The position numbers and the translations under genes were made by a program. From positions 124,001 through 188,000 of the forward strand of contig NZ_JAHXBG010000015.1 in the NCBI RefSeq assembly GCF_020103725.1: DNA of 64,000 bases, in the 5' to 3' direction. The notes beneath the pieces were generated by a model. The model did no database searches. It had not been told where the DNA came from and was given only the letters and a program-made list of their open reading frames with translations. The DNA comes from Hyalangium gracile (GTDB lineage Bacteria; Myxococcota; Myxococcia; Myxococcales; Myxococcaceae). Positions 9,412 to 19,059 of the stretch are shown here, one piece after another. Numbering within the stretch: the stretch's first letter is position 1; each line of letters starts with the position of its first letter.

Positions 9412-9439
9412 GTGAACACCGTTCACTGAACGCCGTTCA
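9412..9439. promoter_or_regulatory. Tandem TetR-type operators
   Basis: Two copies of TGAAC(A/G)CCGTTCA lie side by side (9413-9425 and 9427-9439) separated by one base. Each is itself a palindrome, TGAAC-NNN-GTTCA. The first extends to GTGAAC-ACC-GTTCAC. The pair sits in the 106-bp divergent region between the epimerase and the TetR gene. Such short palindromes are typical TetR-family targets. The centres are 14 bp apart, so two dimers could bind to offset faces of the helix. Confidence 0.85.
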
Positions 9440-9483
9440 TTTAATGTTGGCCGTTCTGTTCGTCAAGCCTTAGAGTTCAGCCC

Positions 9484-10131
9484 ATGGGCAGCGCCGAGCG
9501 AAAGCAGAGGCAGAAAGCGCAGTTACGCGAGCAGATCCTGGCAGCGGCGCGGGACATCGTGGTGCGGGAGGGATTCCGCGGGCTGTCGATGCGCAAGCTG
9601 GCGGACGCGGTGGAGTACGCGCCGGCGACGCTGTACCTGCACTTCCAGAACCGGGATGAGATCGCCCAGGAGCTGTGCGCGGGAGGCTTCCAGGAGCTGT
9701 GGAGCTTCCTGGAGCCCGCGGCCTCGGTGGCGGATCCGCTGGAGCGGCTGCGCGTGGCGGCCGAGCGCTACGTGCGGTTCGGCGTGAGCCATCCGGAGAC
9801 CTACTCCTTCATCTTCCTGGAGGATCCGAAGATCACCAGCGCCGTGCTGCGAGGTACTCCCAAGGAGGGAGGCGAGCGGTCGTTCCACCTGCTGATCGGA
9901 GCCTTTCAGGAGCTCCACACCCAGGGCCGGCTGGCACCCGGCGCGGACCCGCAGCGGCTGGCGGAAGTGCTCTGGGCGGGGCTGCACGGGGTGGTGAGCC
10001 TCGAGCTCACGTGCTCGGACTTCCTTCAGACGCCGGCCGAGGTGCTCTCCGCGAGCATGCTCCAGAGCCTGCTCACCGGGATGCTCCTGCCGGGTTCTGA
10101 CGCTCGAGCCGCCCGGACGCCTGGCTCCTGA
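9484..10131 (+). CDS. TetR-family transcriptional regulator
   Basis: Repressor-like protein of 215 residues. The N-terminal helix-turn-helix is typical of TetR (REQILAAARDIVVREGFRGLSMRKLADAVEYAPATLYLHFQNRDEIAQEL, about residues 15-63). The C-terminal ligand domain contains LWAGLHGVVSLEL, matching the WHG-type (PF13305-like) TetR C-domain. It diverges from the epimerase gene with two tandem palindromes between the two starts, implying autoregulation plus control of the epimerase. The inducer is not predictable. Confidence 0.93.
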   Translation: MGSAERKQRQKAQLREQILAAARDIVVREGFRGLSMRKLADAVEYAPATLYLHFQNRDEIAQELCAGGFQELWSFLEPAASVADPLERLRVAAERYVRFGVSHPETYSFIFLEDPKITSAVLRGTPKEGGERSFHLLIGAFQELHTQGRLAPGADPQRLAEVLWAGLHGVVSLELTCSDFLQTPAEVLSASMLQSLLTGMLLPGSDARAARTPGS

Positions 10132-10209
10132 CGGGCGAGGCGGCGAGCAGGCACCTGTTCCCGCGCGTAGGCGCCCCTCCTCTCCTCCGAACCCGCTACG
10201 CTCGGGTCC

Positions 10210-10920
10210 GTGAGCGAGTACGTCACCCACCGCGACGCGCTGACGGGCCCCCGGCTGGAGTCCCTCCGGGAGGCCCTGCTGGCGTCACGCTTCGTGGCAC
10301 GCAGCCCGCTCATGGGGACGTTCCAGGCCAGCAAGGGCTTCGCCTTCATCTTCACGGAGGCGGGCCAGGCCACGCTGCTGGAGCGCTTCCCCTTCCTGAG
10401 CGCCTACCTCTCGCTGGTGCAGAATCCGGCGACGACGCGCGGACTGCTGCCGTGGCGCGAGCGACTGTTCGGCGCGCGCAAGGATCGCCTCCGGCCGAAC
10501 GCCTTCTATCTGAACCTGCTGCTGCTCGAGGCCGGCAAGAGCGTGGGGCGCCACATCGACGCCACGCTCCAGGATCCGAGCGGCGTTCCAGGCGCGGTCC
10601 CCGAGCACGTCAGCGTGCTCTACCTGGAGGTGCCGACGGGGGCCCAGGGCGGAGCGCTGCACCTGCTGAGGGAGGACCAGTCGGTGGGCAAGGTCCATCC
10701 CCGCCGCGGGCTCCTGGTGCAGTTCCGCGGTGACCTCCAGCACGAGGTCCAGCCCTTCACGGGCGGCCCGGAGGGAGCGCTCCGGGCGAGCCTCGTCTGC
10801 GAGCAGTACGCGTTTGGCCCGGAGGCGCTGGCGCGCATCCCAGCGTTCCGGATCCAGTCCAAGGCAGGCTTCGCCGCCTACCTGGACGCGCATCGAGATC
10901 GCGAATCGGCAACACAGTAG
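10210..10920 (+). CDS. 2-oxoglutarate/Fe(II)-dependent oxygenase family protein
   Basis: Protein of 236 residues with the double-stranded beta-helix signature of 2OG-Fe(II) oxygenases: metal ligands H115 and D117 (GRHIDATL) and H178 (LQHEVQPF), and R192 (ALRASLVCEQY) as the likely 2-oxoglutarate carboxylate anchor. The sequence between them (VSVLYLEVPTGAQGGALHLL) fits the core strands. Substrate is unknown; relatives include prolyl hydroxylase-like and small-molecule oxygenases. The start is a GTG with no clear ribosome site, so the N-terminus is less certain. A remnant of an unrelated gene follows directly after the stop. Confidence 0.8.
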   Translation: MSEYVTHRDALTGPRLESLREALLASRFVARSPLMGTFQASKGFAFIFTEAGQATLLERFPFLSAYLSLVQNPATTRGLLPWRERLFGARKDRLRPNAFYLNLLLLEAGKSVGRHIDATLQDPSGVPGAVPEHVSVLYLEVPTGAQGGALHLLREDQSVGKVHPRRGLLVQFRGDLQHEVQPFTGGPEGALRASLVCEQYAFGPEALARIPAFRIQSKAGFAAYLDAHRDRESATQ

Positions 10921-10931
10921 ATGCGCTCTAG

Positions 10932-11105
10932 GCCGCCAAGGCGGACCGCATCGCCTGGGTGGCGTACCCGAAGGCGGGACAGCTCGGGACGGATCTCAAT
11001 CGGGATGTGCTCTGGAAGCACCTGCTGAAGGAAGGCATCCAGGGCGTGCGCCAGGTCGCGCTCGATCCCGTCTGGAGCGCCATGCGCTTCCGCCCGGGGG
11101 CGTGA
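10932..11105 (+). pseudogene. C-terminal remnant of a DUF3052-like gene
   Basis: After an in-frame TAG at 10929, 57 codons remain open to a TGA at 11103. They translate to KADRIAWVAYPKAGQLGTDLN...RDVLWKHLLKEGIQGVRQVALDPVWSAMRFRPGA, which reads as the conserved end of DUF3052-like proteins (the xxVWVAYPK...TDLNRD...W...VDxxWSAxRFRP pattern). There is no start codon or upstream half; the preceding 11 bases join straight to the oxygenase stop codon. This looks like a deletion scar. The family name is from memory of the pattern and not verified. Confidence 0.65.
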
Positions 11106-11132
11106 GCAACAAGCGCCCCACGGCAGGCGTCC

Positions 11133-11645
11133 TCAGCGAAGCGACGCGACGAGCTCGTCGAGCTGGTCCATCGTCTCGCGCATGCCGTGCTCCATGCCCG
11201 AGGCAAGAGCCCCCTCGCGAGCCTCCTTCGACGGATACAGCTCGTGCGAGACCAGGTGCGTCTTGCCATTGCGCTCGGTGAGCGTGACAGTGACGACCAC
11301 CGGCGAGTCCGGGAACGGCTCGAAGATCTGCGTGTACACCAGGCGCGAGTGCGGAGTGAGCTCGGAGTACTCGCCATAGAACGAGAACTGGTCGCCCGTG
11401 TCGCGCCGCAGGGTGTAGCGATACTTGCCGCCCACCCGGACGTCGGCCTCGCACCCGACGACTTCGACGCAATGGGACTTGGGCGCCCACCACCGCTTCA
11501 CCAGCTCGGGTCGCGTCCAGGCGTCGAACACGATGCGTGCCGGCCCGTTGAACGTGCGCGAGATGATGATCTCGCGCTCGGCCTTGAGCTCCATCGTGGT
11601 GAGGTTTCTCGGGGCGGCGGTCTCACTGCTAACGCTTGCGATCAT
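11133..11645 (-). CDS. SRPBCC/AHSA1-like domain protein
   Basis: Protein of 170 residues with an activator-of-Hsp90-ATPase-like START-type fold: LKAEREIIISRTFNGPARIVFDAWTRPELVKRWWAPKS at the start, VGGKYRYTLRR and FYGEYSELTPHSRLVYTQIFEPFPDSPVVVTVTL in the middle, and a final helix (EGMEHGMRETMDQLDELVAS-like). Such proteins bind hydrophobic ligands. The start at 11645 overlaps the end of the arsR gene by 17 bp and has AAGGAG 7 nt upstream. The ArsR plus SRPBCC pairing is a widespread operon type in which the regulator controls both genes. Confidence 0.92.
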   Translation of the reverse strand: MIASVSSETAAPRNLTTMELKAEREIIISRTFNGPARIVFDAWTRPELVKRWWAPKSHCVEVVGCEADVRVGGKYRYTLRRDTGDQFSFYGEYSELTPHSRLVYTQIFEPFPDSPVVVTVTLTERNGKTHLVSHELYPSKEAREGALASGMEHGMRETMDQLDELVASLR

Positions 11646-11964
11646 CGTCCTTCTCCTTGTCCTTGAGCTCTTCAATGAGCTCGTCCAGTTCCCCGAAGCG
11701 CGCATCCCAGAGCTGGTGATAGCGCTCGAGCCATTCATGAAGTTGGCGGAGAGGCTCCGCGCGCAGCTCGTAGAGCCGCTGCTGGGCGCGCGGCTGCACC
11801 TCGACGAGCCCCGCCTCCTTCAAAACGCGTAGGTGCTTCGAGACCTGCGGCTGGTTGAGCTGCAGCCGCTCGCCGATCTCGTTCACGGGGCAAGGCCCGG
11901 AGCGCAGCAGCTCGACGATTCGGAATCTATTGGGCTCGGCAAGAGCCGCGAACGTCTCGACCAT
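11629..11964 (-). CDS. ArsR-family regulator
   Basis: Winged-helix repressor of 111 residues. It reads MVETFAALAEPNRFRIVELLRSGPCPVNEIGERLQLNQPQVSKHLRVLKEAGLVEVQPRAQQRLYEL, a full ArsR helix-turn-helix and wing. No CxC metal site is present, so it is probably not an arsenic sensor but the type paired with SRPBCC proteins. I start it at the ATG at 11964, since the promoter -10 ends only 6 nt before this codon; upstream in-frame ATGs at 12000 and 11970 would lie inside the promoter. The message is therefore probably leaderless. The C-terminus is charged (ELKDKEKDDDRKR). Confidence 0.92.
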   Translation of the reverse strand: MVETFAALAEPNRFRIVELLRSGPCPVNEIGERLQLNQPQVSKHLRVLKEAGLVEVQPRAQQRLYELRAEPLRQLHEWLERYHQLWDARFGELDELIEELKDKEKDDDRKR

Positions 11965-11970
11965 GATGCA

Positions 11971-12007
11971 CATATGCCCATTCAGGCATATGCCTGTCAA
12001 GGCATAT
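11971..12007 (-). promoter_or_regulatory. arsR promoter with nested palindromic operator
   Basis: Reading the minus strand, a perfect TTGACA (-35, 12000..11995) is followed after 18 bp by CATATG (-10, 11976..11971). The spacer holds the perfect palindrome AGGCATATGCCT (11984-11995). In addition CATATGCC (11971-11978) and GGCATATG (11985-11992) form an inverted repeat, and AGGCATAT recurs at 12000-12007. An ArsR dimer bound here would block RNA polymerase. The ATG at 11964 begins 6 nt after the -10. Confidence 0.8.
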
Positions 12008-12386
12008 TCTAAAATGGGGGGACAGCCGAGCGAGCGCGCGCCCCTACCCCACCCGGATGCGAACCACGCGCGAGCCGCCCGCGATGAGGTCGTGCTTGCC
12101 CTGGCGGAGCGGGATGGAGCGGAGCGTCACGCTGATCACGATCCATCTGAAGACGCGAGCGGAAGCCACGGTGACAAGCATGGTTCTGGGGACCTCCTTG
12201 AACCGGCCCGACACCACCGAGGGGAGTTCTTCTCGAAGGGACTGCTTCCCGAGGACCGAAACCCGGGAAAGGTCCTGGCCTACGCGGTGGCCTGAGTCAT
12301 TCCGAAGAAGAGCATGCATCCTGGAGGGAGGCGCCTGAGCCAAGACAACTGCCCGGCCAAGGAGGCACCCTGTGAGCGAACCGGTA
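12008..12386. other. Gene-poor stretch between arsR and kinase remnant
   Basis: No gene that I can support lies here. A minus-strand frame (12044-12403, 119 codons) is open, and its last 60 or so codons (RFKEVPRTMLVTVASARVFRWIVISVTLRSIPLRQGKHDLIAGGSRVVRIRVG, broken here only by reading) look somewhat protein-like, possibly the tail of a decayed gene. Its only start lies inside the repeated hairpin at 12387-12414, so I do not call it as a gene. Confidence 0.4.
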
Positions 12387-12414
12387 CCGAACTGGTATGA
12401 CAAGAAGACCAGTT
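12387..12414. repeat. Dispersed hairpin repeat, copy 1
   Basis: The 18-mer CCGAACTGGTATGACAAG (12387-12404) is identical to 35290-35307. Here AACTGGT pairs with ACCAGTT (12408-12414) to give a 7-bp stem. The opposite arm of copy 2 is found in inverted form just upstream (CGAACCGGTA, 12377-12386). It lies immediately next to the edge of a duplicated kinase segment. Confidence 0.6.
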
Positions 12415-12634
12415 AGTACGAGGGATCCGGCTGAGGCGGGGACGTCAGCTTGAATGCCGCGAATACCACGAGCCCTCCCACCACCGCCGTCGCACTGGCC
12501 GAGAGCCACCACGGGACGACGAGGATGAGCCCGAAGGAGCCTCTGTCATGGCACTCTCGATCAAGACCGTCCGCGAGCGGCGACCTCCCCTGCCATGCAA
12601 GGCGTCGGAGGCCTATCAGGATACGCCGGCTCAT
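12413..12634 (-). pseudogene. Internally deleted copy of the adjacent Ser/Thr kinase
   Basis: A 73-codon open frame joins a piece of the kinase N-terminus to its membrane helix. Residues 29-37 (HDRGSFGLI) match the glycine-rich loop of the full kinase, and residues 40-73 (VPWWLSASATAVVGGLVVFAAFKLTSPP...) match its transmembrane segment. The whole catalytic domain between them is absent. The frame is still intact, and its ATG overlaps the kinase stop codon in an ATGA, so it could be translated as a small membrane protein. I classify it as a relic of a tandem kinase duplication; expression would change that view. Confidence 0.75.
12415..12514 (-). repeat. 100-bp duplicated kinase segment
   Basis: Positions 12415-12514 match 12954-13053, inside the intact kinase gene, with no gaps and five mismatches by eye. 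A second, shorter match follows (12524-12559 to 13898-13933, near the kinase start). The order shows that a tandem copy lost about 840 bp of catalytic-domain sequence. Confidence 0.9.
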
Positions 12635-14001
12635 GGCTCTCCCGAGGTGGGCTGGCGGGGAGCATCGTAGACAGGCATGTAACAGCCGCCCTCGTAGTCC
12701 ACAGCGGTGGGTCCGCATGGTGGCTTCGCGGTCCCGATAGGTACCCAGCATCCACCGTTGATGACGCGCTGCAGGCGCGGCTCGCAAGGCGGCTTGCGCT
12801 GACCCGGTAATGGCGTGTTGGGCATTTTCGCTCCGAGCACATAGGAGGGCATCACCACTCGGCCCACATCATGCGCGCTCGACAGCACCTCATCCGCCAC
12901 GCCGGCATCAGGGATCTCTGGAGAGGGCGATTGCCGCTGCTGTTCCACTACGAAGTACGAGGGATCCGGCTGAGGCGGGGACGTCAGCTTGAATGCCGCG
13001 AACACCACGAGCCCTCCCACCATCGCCGCCACGCTGGCCGAGAGCCACCACGGAATAACGAACTCCGGCGGCGGGCCCGGCTTGGATGCGCGCTCCGTCT
13101 TGGCTGCGGAAGTCGTTGGGACAATGGGCTTGGAGGCGTCCTTGTCGCCGGCCGCTTCCAAGAAGCCGACGGCCAGAGCCTGTGCTGGTGGGCGCGAGTG
13201 CCGCTCTTCGGAGAGCGCTGACAGAACAAGCCGCTCGAGGCCCTTGCTCACCGTGGCCAGGTCGCCAGGCGGAAGCACCCGCCGCTGCGGACCAGAAACC
13301 TCCTCAGGGACTGGCGGATACATGCGGGTGCACATCCGGTAGGCCGCCACTCCCAGCGCGTAGATGTCATCCGGAGGGCCGGCCTCGTAGGGCTCCCCTG
13401 TCTTCCGGTGCGCCCAGACCCAGCGGTGGGCCTCGGGCGTGCGGTAGCTGCTGGTGCCCGGAGGCAAGACCGAGTCCGTCAGTTCCTTCGCTCCGGCATA
13501 GGTGCCGCAACCCCAATCGAGCAGGACGGCGCGTCCCTCGACCGTGACGAGCACGTTGTTTCCCTTCACGTCGCGGTGCAGGCCGTCGGCGGCGTGCGCC
13601 ACAGCCAGGGCCTCCGCCAGTTGCGCCAGGAGTTGCAGCACCTCTGCCGACGTGCGCGGTCGCTCACGCGCCCAGTCGTACAGGAGCACTCCCTCCACCC
13701 ACTCCATGACGACATAGGGGAACAGCAACCCCTCCTCCCCCGTCCACCAGCCCCGATCCTCGAAGCGAGGCACCGAGGGATGCACCACGCGCTGCAACAG
13801 ATCCACCTCGCGCACGAAGCGCGGGTCGTCGGGATGCAGGGCCAGCTTCAGCGCGAAGCTGCCGGCTTCGGGGTGGCCGGCTCGCTCCACTCGAAAGATG
13901 AGCCCGAAGGAACCCCTGTCATGCCGCTCTCGCACCACCCACGGGCCTATCCCCACTCCGGGGACCATCTCGGGATGCGGACGCGTGTCGCGAAGAGTCA
14001 T
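12631..14001 (-). CDS. Membrane-anchored Ser/Thr protein kinase
   Basis: Hanks-type kinase of 456 residues. The glycine-rich loop region is ERHDRGSFGLIFRVE, the ATP-binding Lys lies in FALKLAL, the catalytic loop is H142-R143-D144 (GLHRDVKGNNVLV), and the metal motif is DWG (LLDWGCGTY) in place of DFG, as in many myxobacterial kinases. PPDDIYALGVAAYRM follows. A single membrane helix starts near W318 (PWWLSASVAAMVGGLVVFAAF), leaving about 115 residues outside the cytoplasm with Cys pairs (KPPCEPR, GGCWVP, KPPCGP, GGCYMP). The ATG at 14001 has GGGAGG upstream; an ATG at 14043 is less likely. A shrunken copy of the same gene follows, overlapping the stop codon. Confidence 0.9.
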   Translation of the reverse strand: MTLRDTRPHPEMVPGVGIGPWVVRERHDRGSFGLIFRVERAGHPEAGSFALKLALHPDDPRFVREVDLLQRVVHPSVPRFEDRGWWTGEEGLLFPYVVMEWVEGVLLYDWARERPRTSAEVLQLLAQLAEALAVAHAADGLHRDVKGNNVLVTVEGRAVLLDWGCGTYAGAKELTDSVLPPGTSSYRTPEAHRWVWAHRKTGEPYEAGPPDDIYALGVAAYRMCTRMYPPVPEEVSGPQRRVLPPGDLATVSKGLERLVLSALSEERHSRPPAQALAVGFLEAAGDKDASKPIVPTTSAAKTERASKPGPPPEFVIPWWLSASVAAMVGGLVVFAAFKLTSPPQPDPSYFVVEQQRQSPSPEIPDAGVADEVLSSAHDVGRVVMPSYVLGAKMPNTPLPGQRKPPCEPRLQRVINGGCWVPIGTAKPPCGPTAVDYEGGCYMPVYDAPRQPTSGEP

Positions 14002-14140
14002 GGCTGCCCTCCCAGGTCGGCAGCTCATGACCCTACCTCGCAAGGTGGGTCAGGCACCAGATGCGGCCCACGAGCACTGGGACGGGAGGGACCACAGCCT
14101 CGATCCCAAGGTGATTCCCCGAGGAGAAGCCCCTGAAACT

Positions 14141-14175
14141 GAAAACCCCGGTCTCCAGCGAGCTGGAAACCGGGG
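14141..14175 (-). terminator. Rho-independent terminator of tRNA-fMet copy 1
   Basis: A stem of CCCCGGT/ACCGGGG and TCCAGC/GCTGGA with a GA loop and one internal mismatch (14146-14175). Reading the minus strand it is followed by TTTTC. It begins 16 bp after the 3' end of the tRNA gene. Confidence 0.8.
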
Positions 14176-14190
14176 CCTCAGGACTGCGGA

Positions 14191-14265
<75 letters not shown>

Positions 14266-14295
14266 ACACTGTGCTGCGACTCTCAGTAGAACGAC

Positions 14296-14329
14296 GGAGC
14301 CCCTTCCGGTCATTCCCGGAAGGGGCTCC
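14296..14329 (-). terminator. Hairpin after tRNA-fMet copy 2
   Basis: A perfect 14-bp stem, GGAGCCCCTTCCGG and CCGGAAGGGGCTCC, with a 6-nt loop. It lies between the two tRNA genes. The T-tail is weak (CGTCGTTC), so some read-through into copy 1 is likely; copy 1 shows no strong promoter of its own. Confidence 0.7.
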
Positions 14330-14339
14330 GGTGCTTCCA

Positions 14340-14414
<75 letters not shown>

Positions 14415-14428
14415 ACAAAGGCGAGGGC

Positions 14429-14457
14429 TAAGTACCGCCCTCCCCCCAGTGCGTCAA
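14429..14457 (-). promoter_or_regulatory. Sigma-70-type promoter of the tRNA genes
   Basis: On the minus strand TTGACG (14457..14452) is separated by 17 bp from TACTTA (14434..14429). The tRNA 5' end follows 14 nt after the -10. The spacing and position are ideal for a tRNA promoter. It lies in the 66-bp gap downstream of the S1-domain gene. Confidence 0.75.
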
Positions 14458-14480
14458 CACCTTTTTCCGGAGCCCACCCC

Positions 14481-16547
<2,067 letters not shown>

Positions 16548-16763
16548 TGCCGAGACCTTCCTGAAGGAAATCCTGGCCAGGTTTCAGGCCAAACGGGGCT
16601 GCTGAAAAAGGCGGCGCACTCTACACGGGCTCCACGCTCGGACGGAAGTCGCTTGAAGCGATTCGCATGCACCGCATCCGTTGCCCAACGCCGGAGGCCT
16701 GCCGCTCCATCCTTATGAAGCGTAAAGAATCCAGCCGTCCGGCTCCCCGCCTGCCCTCCGGGA

Positions 16764-18437
16764 CTACCGCTTCACGAGCCTCCGGAACCGACGGAACACC
16801 GCGAGGGCCTGGGGCATGCCCAGGGCCGCCGTGAGAGCGAAATAGACGATTCCAAAGGGAAGAATGACGCCAGCGGCCGTGATGACCGGGTGCAGCGCGG
16901 GAGGTACGAGCACGCCCCCACCCCACTCCTCCGCCACCCCCGCCATGGGCCCCAGCAACCGCGCCAGCAGCAGCTTGACGCCCAGCGCCACGAGCCCGGC
17001 CCCGGCGGCACAGGCCCACAGCTTCGGCAGCAGCCCAGGAGGTGGACCTACATGGCCCCCTATGCGCCCAGCCAGGCTCCGGCGCAGCAGCCACGCCTCC
17101 AGCCAGGCGACCGCGCCCGAGACGCCCGTAATGAAGAAGCCACCCAGGTGCCGAGGCAGCCCCAGCAGGCCAGGCAGGTACAGGCCCAGGGCCCAGGTGA
17201 GGCCCGCGCTCACGGCCACTCGGAGGACAGCGAAGCGCAGGGGCGTGTTGGGATCCTTCAGCGCGTAGAAGGCGGAGGAGTAGAGCCGGCCCACCGTGGA
17301 GGACACCAGGCCCACCGCCGCGCCCATCAACAGGTACCAGACGAAGCGCGAGTCCGCGGCGGTGAAGCGACCCGTCTGCAGGAGCGTGGCGCCCACCACG
17401 TCACCAATGAAGAGGAACGCGGCGGCCGAGGGCACGACGAAGAAGGCCACCCGGCGAGAGGCGGCGTCCAGGCGCTCGCGCAGCTTCGCGCTCACCTCCT
17501 CGGGGGCCGCGCCGCCGGTGGTGCGAGACATCTCCGGCAGCTCGGCGGCGGACACCGCCATGCCGAACAGGCTCACGGGGATGAGGTAGATCGTCTGCGC
17601 GTAGAAGAGGGAGGACAGGGTCCGCTCGGACAGCAGCGACGCCACGGCCGTGTCCACATAGGCGCTGATCTGCACCACGCCCCGGCCAATCACCACCGAG
17701 ACGAAGCTGCGCAGCACCCGGCGCACCGAGGCGCTCGCCACGGAGAGCGCGGGCCGGAACCGCCCCAGCAGCCGCAGCACGGACGGCACCTGCACGGCGA
17801 ACTGGAGGAAGCTGCCCAGCACCACCGCATGGGAGAGCCACTCCACCAGCCGCTGCTCGCCGCTGCGCCCGCCCATGGCCACCAGCGTGGCGATGAGGAC
17901 GAGGTTCCACGCCACCGGCGCCAGGTAGGACAGCAGGAAGCGGCGATGGCTGTTGAGGATGCCCAGGCACCACGCCGACATCACCAGCAGCCCCGTGCCG
18001 GGGAAGATGATGCGCACCAGCTGGATGGCCAGCGCGCGGGACTCGCCCTCGAAGCCCGGGGCGATGAGGTCCACGAACAGGGGCGTGGCGAGCATGCCCA
18101 CCGCCACCACCGCGCTGACGGCCACCGCGAGCAGCCCGAAGATGGCCCCCGCCAGCCGGTCCGCCTCCTCCTGCTTCTTCTCTCCCAGGAGCTGGGCGTA
18201 CACCGGGATGAAGGAGCCGGAGAGCACCCCCTCGCCGAAGAGGTTCTGCAGGAAGTTGGGGATGCGCAGCGCCGCTCGGAAGACGGCCGCCGCCTCCGCG
18301 TTTCCCAGGTAGTGGGCGAAGACGCGCTCGCGCACCAGGCCCATCAGGCGCGAGGCGAGGATGCCGGCGGCGACGAACAGCGCACCCCGGCCACTGCCCT
18401 GCTCGGGCTTCTGGGCGGTCGGAACGGAAGTGGTCAA
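16764..18437 (-). CDS. murJ: Lipid II flippase MurJ
   Basis: Integral membrane protein of 557 residues in the MurJ/MviN family that flips the peptidoglycan precursor lipid II across the inner membrane. Early residues show the family signature (ILASRLMGLVRERVFAHYLGNAEAAAVFRAALRIPNFLQNLFGEGVLSGSFIPVYAQLL), with the Arg residues of the central cavity. Fourteen or so hydrophobic segments follow. The GNAEAAAVFRAA variant replaces the usual GAGxxADAFxxA. It diverges from encB across a 106-bp region. Downstream (16548-16763) a 216-bp gap separates it from the S1 gene; I see no gene in that gap. Confidence 0.94.
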   Translation of the reverse strand: MTTSVPTAQKPEQGSGRGALFVAAGILASRLMGLVRERVFAHYLGNAEAAAVFRAALRIPNFLQNLFGEGVLSGSFIPVYAQLLGEKKQEEADRLAGAIFGLLAVAVSAVVAVGMLATPLFVDLIAPGFEGESRALAIQLVRIIFPGTGLLVMSAWCLGILNSHRRFLLSYLAPVAWNLVLIATLVAMGGRSGEQRLVEWLSHAVVLGSFLQFAVQVPSVLRLLGRFRPALSVASASVRRVLRSFVSVVIGRGVVQISAYVDTAVASLLSERTLSSLFYAQTIYLIPVSLFGMAVSAAELPEMSRTTGGAAPEEVSAKLRERLDAASRRVAFFVVPSAAAFLFIGDVVGATLLQTGRFTAADSRFVWYLLMGAAVGLVSSTVGRLYSSAFYALKDPNTPLRFAVLRVAVSAGLTWALGLYLPGLLGLPRHLGGFFITGVSGAVAWLEAWLLRRSLAGRIGGHVGPPPGLLPKLWACAAGAGLVALGVKLLLARLLGPMAGVAEEWGGGVLVPPALHPVITAAGVILPFGIVYFALTAALGMPQALAVFRRFRRLVKR

Positions 18438-18543
18438 GAGCGCGCGGCAATCTACGCGGGACGTTCACCGCCATGAAGCAAGAAGACAGCCTGCCACTGT
18501 TTTCCTTGACGGTGCCCCCTGCAGGCCGCAATGGTCCGGCCCG

Positions 18544-19032
18544 ATGGCGGGTCCCGCGGACAGCGATCTGTTGAATGACGTGGCGCGCATCCGGCGTGTG
18601 CTGGCGCGCGAGCTGGAGACCATCAACGAGTACGAGGCGTTCGCCCAGGCCTCCTCGCACCCCGAGGTCCGCGCCTTCTTCCTGCACCTGGCCGCCGAGG
18701 AGAAGGAGCACGTCTCCGAGGCCACCCAGATGCTGCGCATGCTGGACAGCGCGCAGAACGCCCACTTCGCCAATCCCATCGAGCCGGGCCACTTCCAGAA
18801 GGCCATCGGCGCGGCCACCGCTCCCTCGGCTGCCACCTCTCCTCCCCCCGCGCCCACGCCTGCTGGCGGCGGGAACACCGCGGGCCGTCCTGTCGAGCCC
18901 ATCTCCCACCTCCCCCCTCAGCGCGTCATCTACGGTCTGACCGCTCCTCCCTCCGAGAACGCCTACCCGCTCACCGTGGGTTCGCTCAGGCGTCCCGGCG
19001 GCGGGGGCGGTGGCCGGGGTGGCGGTCGCTGA
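18544..19032 (+). CDS. encB: Encapsulin cargo protein, ferritin-like (EncB type)
   Basis: Protein of 162 residues that loads into encapsulin nanocompartments. The N-terminal two-helix ferritin-like part (MAGPADSDLLNDVARIRRVLARELETINEYE...) carries E53-x-x-H56 (AAEEKEHV) and Glu residues 29 and 31 on the first helix, fitting a ferroxidase centre formed by oligomers. A Pro/Ala linker leads to the cargo-loading peptide LTVGSLRR at residues 143-150, the same signature used in Myxococcus. Unusually 12 more residues follow (PGGGGGGRGGGR). Iron enters and is oxidised inside the shell; role is iron storage and oxidative-stress protection. It lies 27 bp before encA. No strong ribosome site precedes the ATG. 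Confidence 0.93.
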   Translation: MAGPADSDLLNDVARIRRVLARELETINEYEAFAQASSHPEVRAFFLHLAAEEKEHVSEATQMLRMLDSAQNAHFANPIEPGHFQKAIGAATAPSAATSPPPAPTPAGGGNTAGRPVEPISHLPPQRVIYGLTAPPSENAYPLTVGSLRRPGGGGGGRGGGR

Positions 19033-19059
19033 CGATTTCTCCTCTAGAGGAGCTTGCCG

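Noticed and set aside
10928-11377. Minus-strand frame of 149 codons across the remnant and SRPBCC gene
   Set aside because: Ser/Arg-rich shadow translation, antisense to or out of frame with better-supported features.
12044-12403. Minus-strand open frame of 119 codons
   Set aside because: Its start lies in the dispersed hairpin repeat and no ribosome site is seen. The end looks weakly protein-like but no family was recognised.
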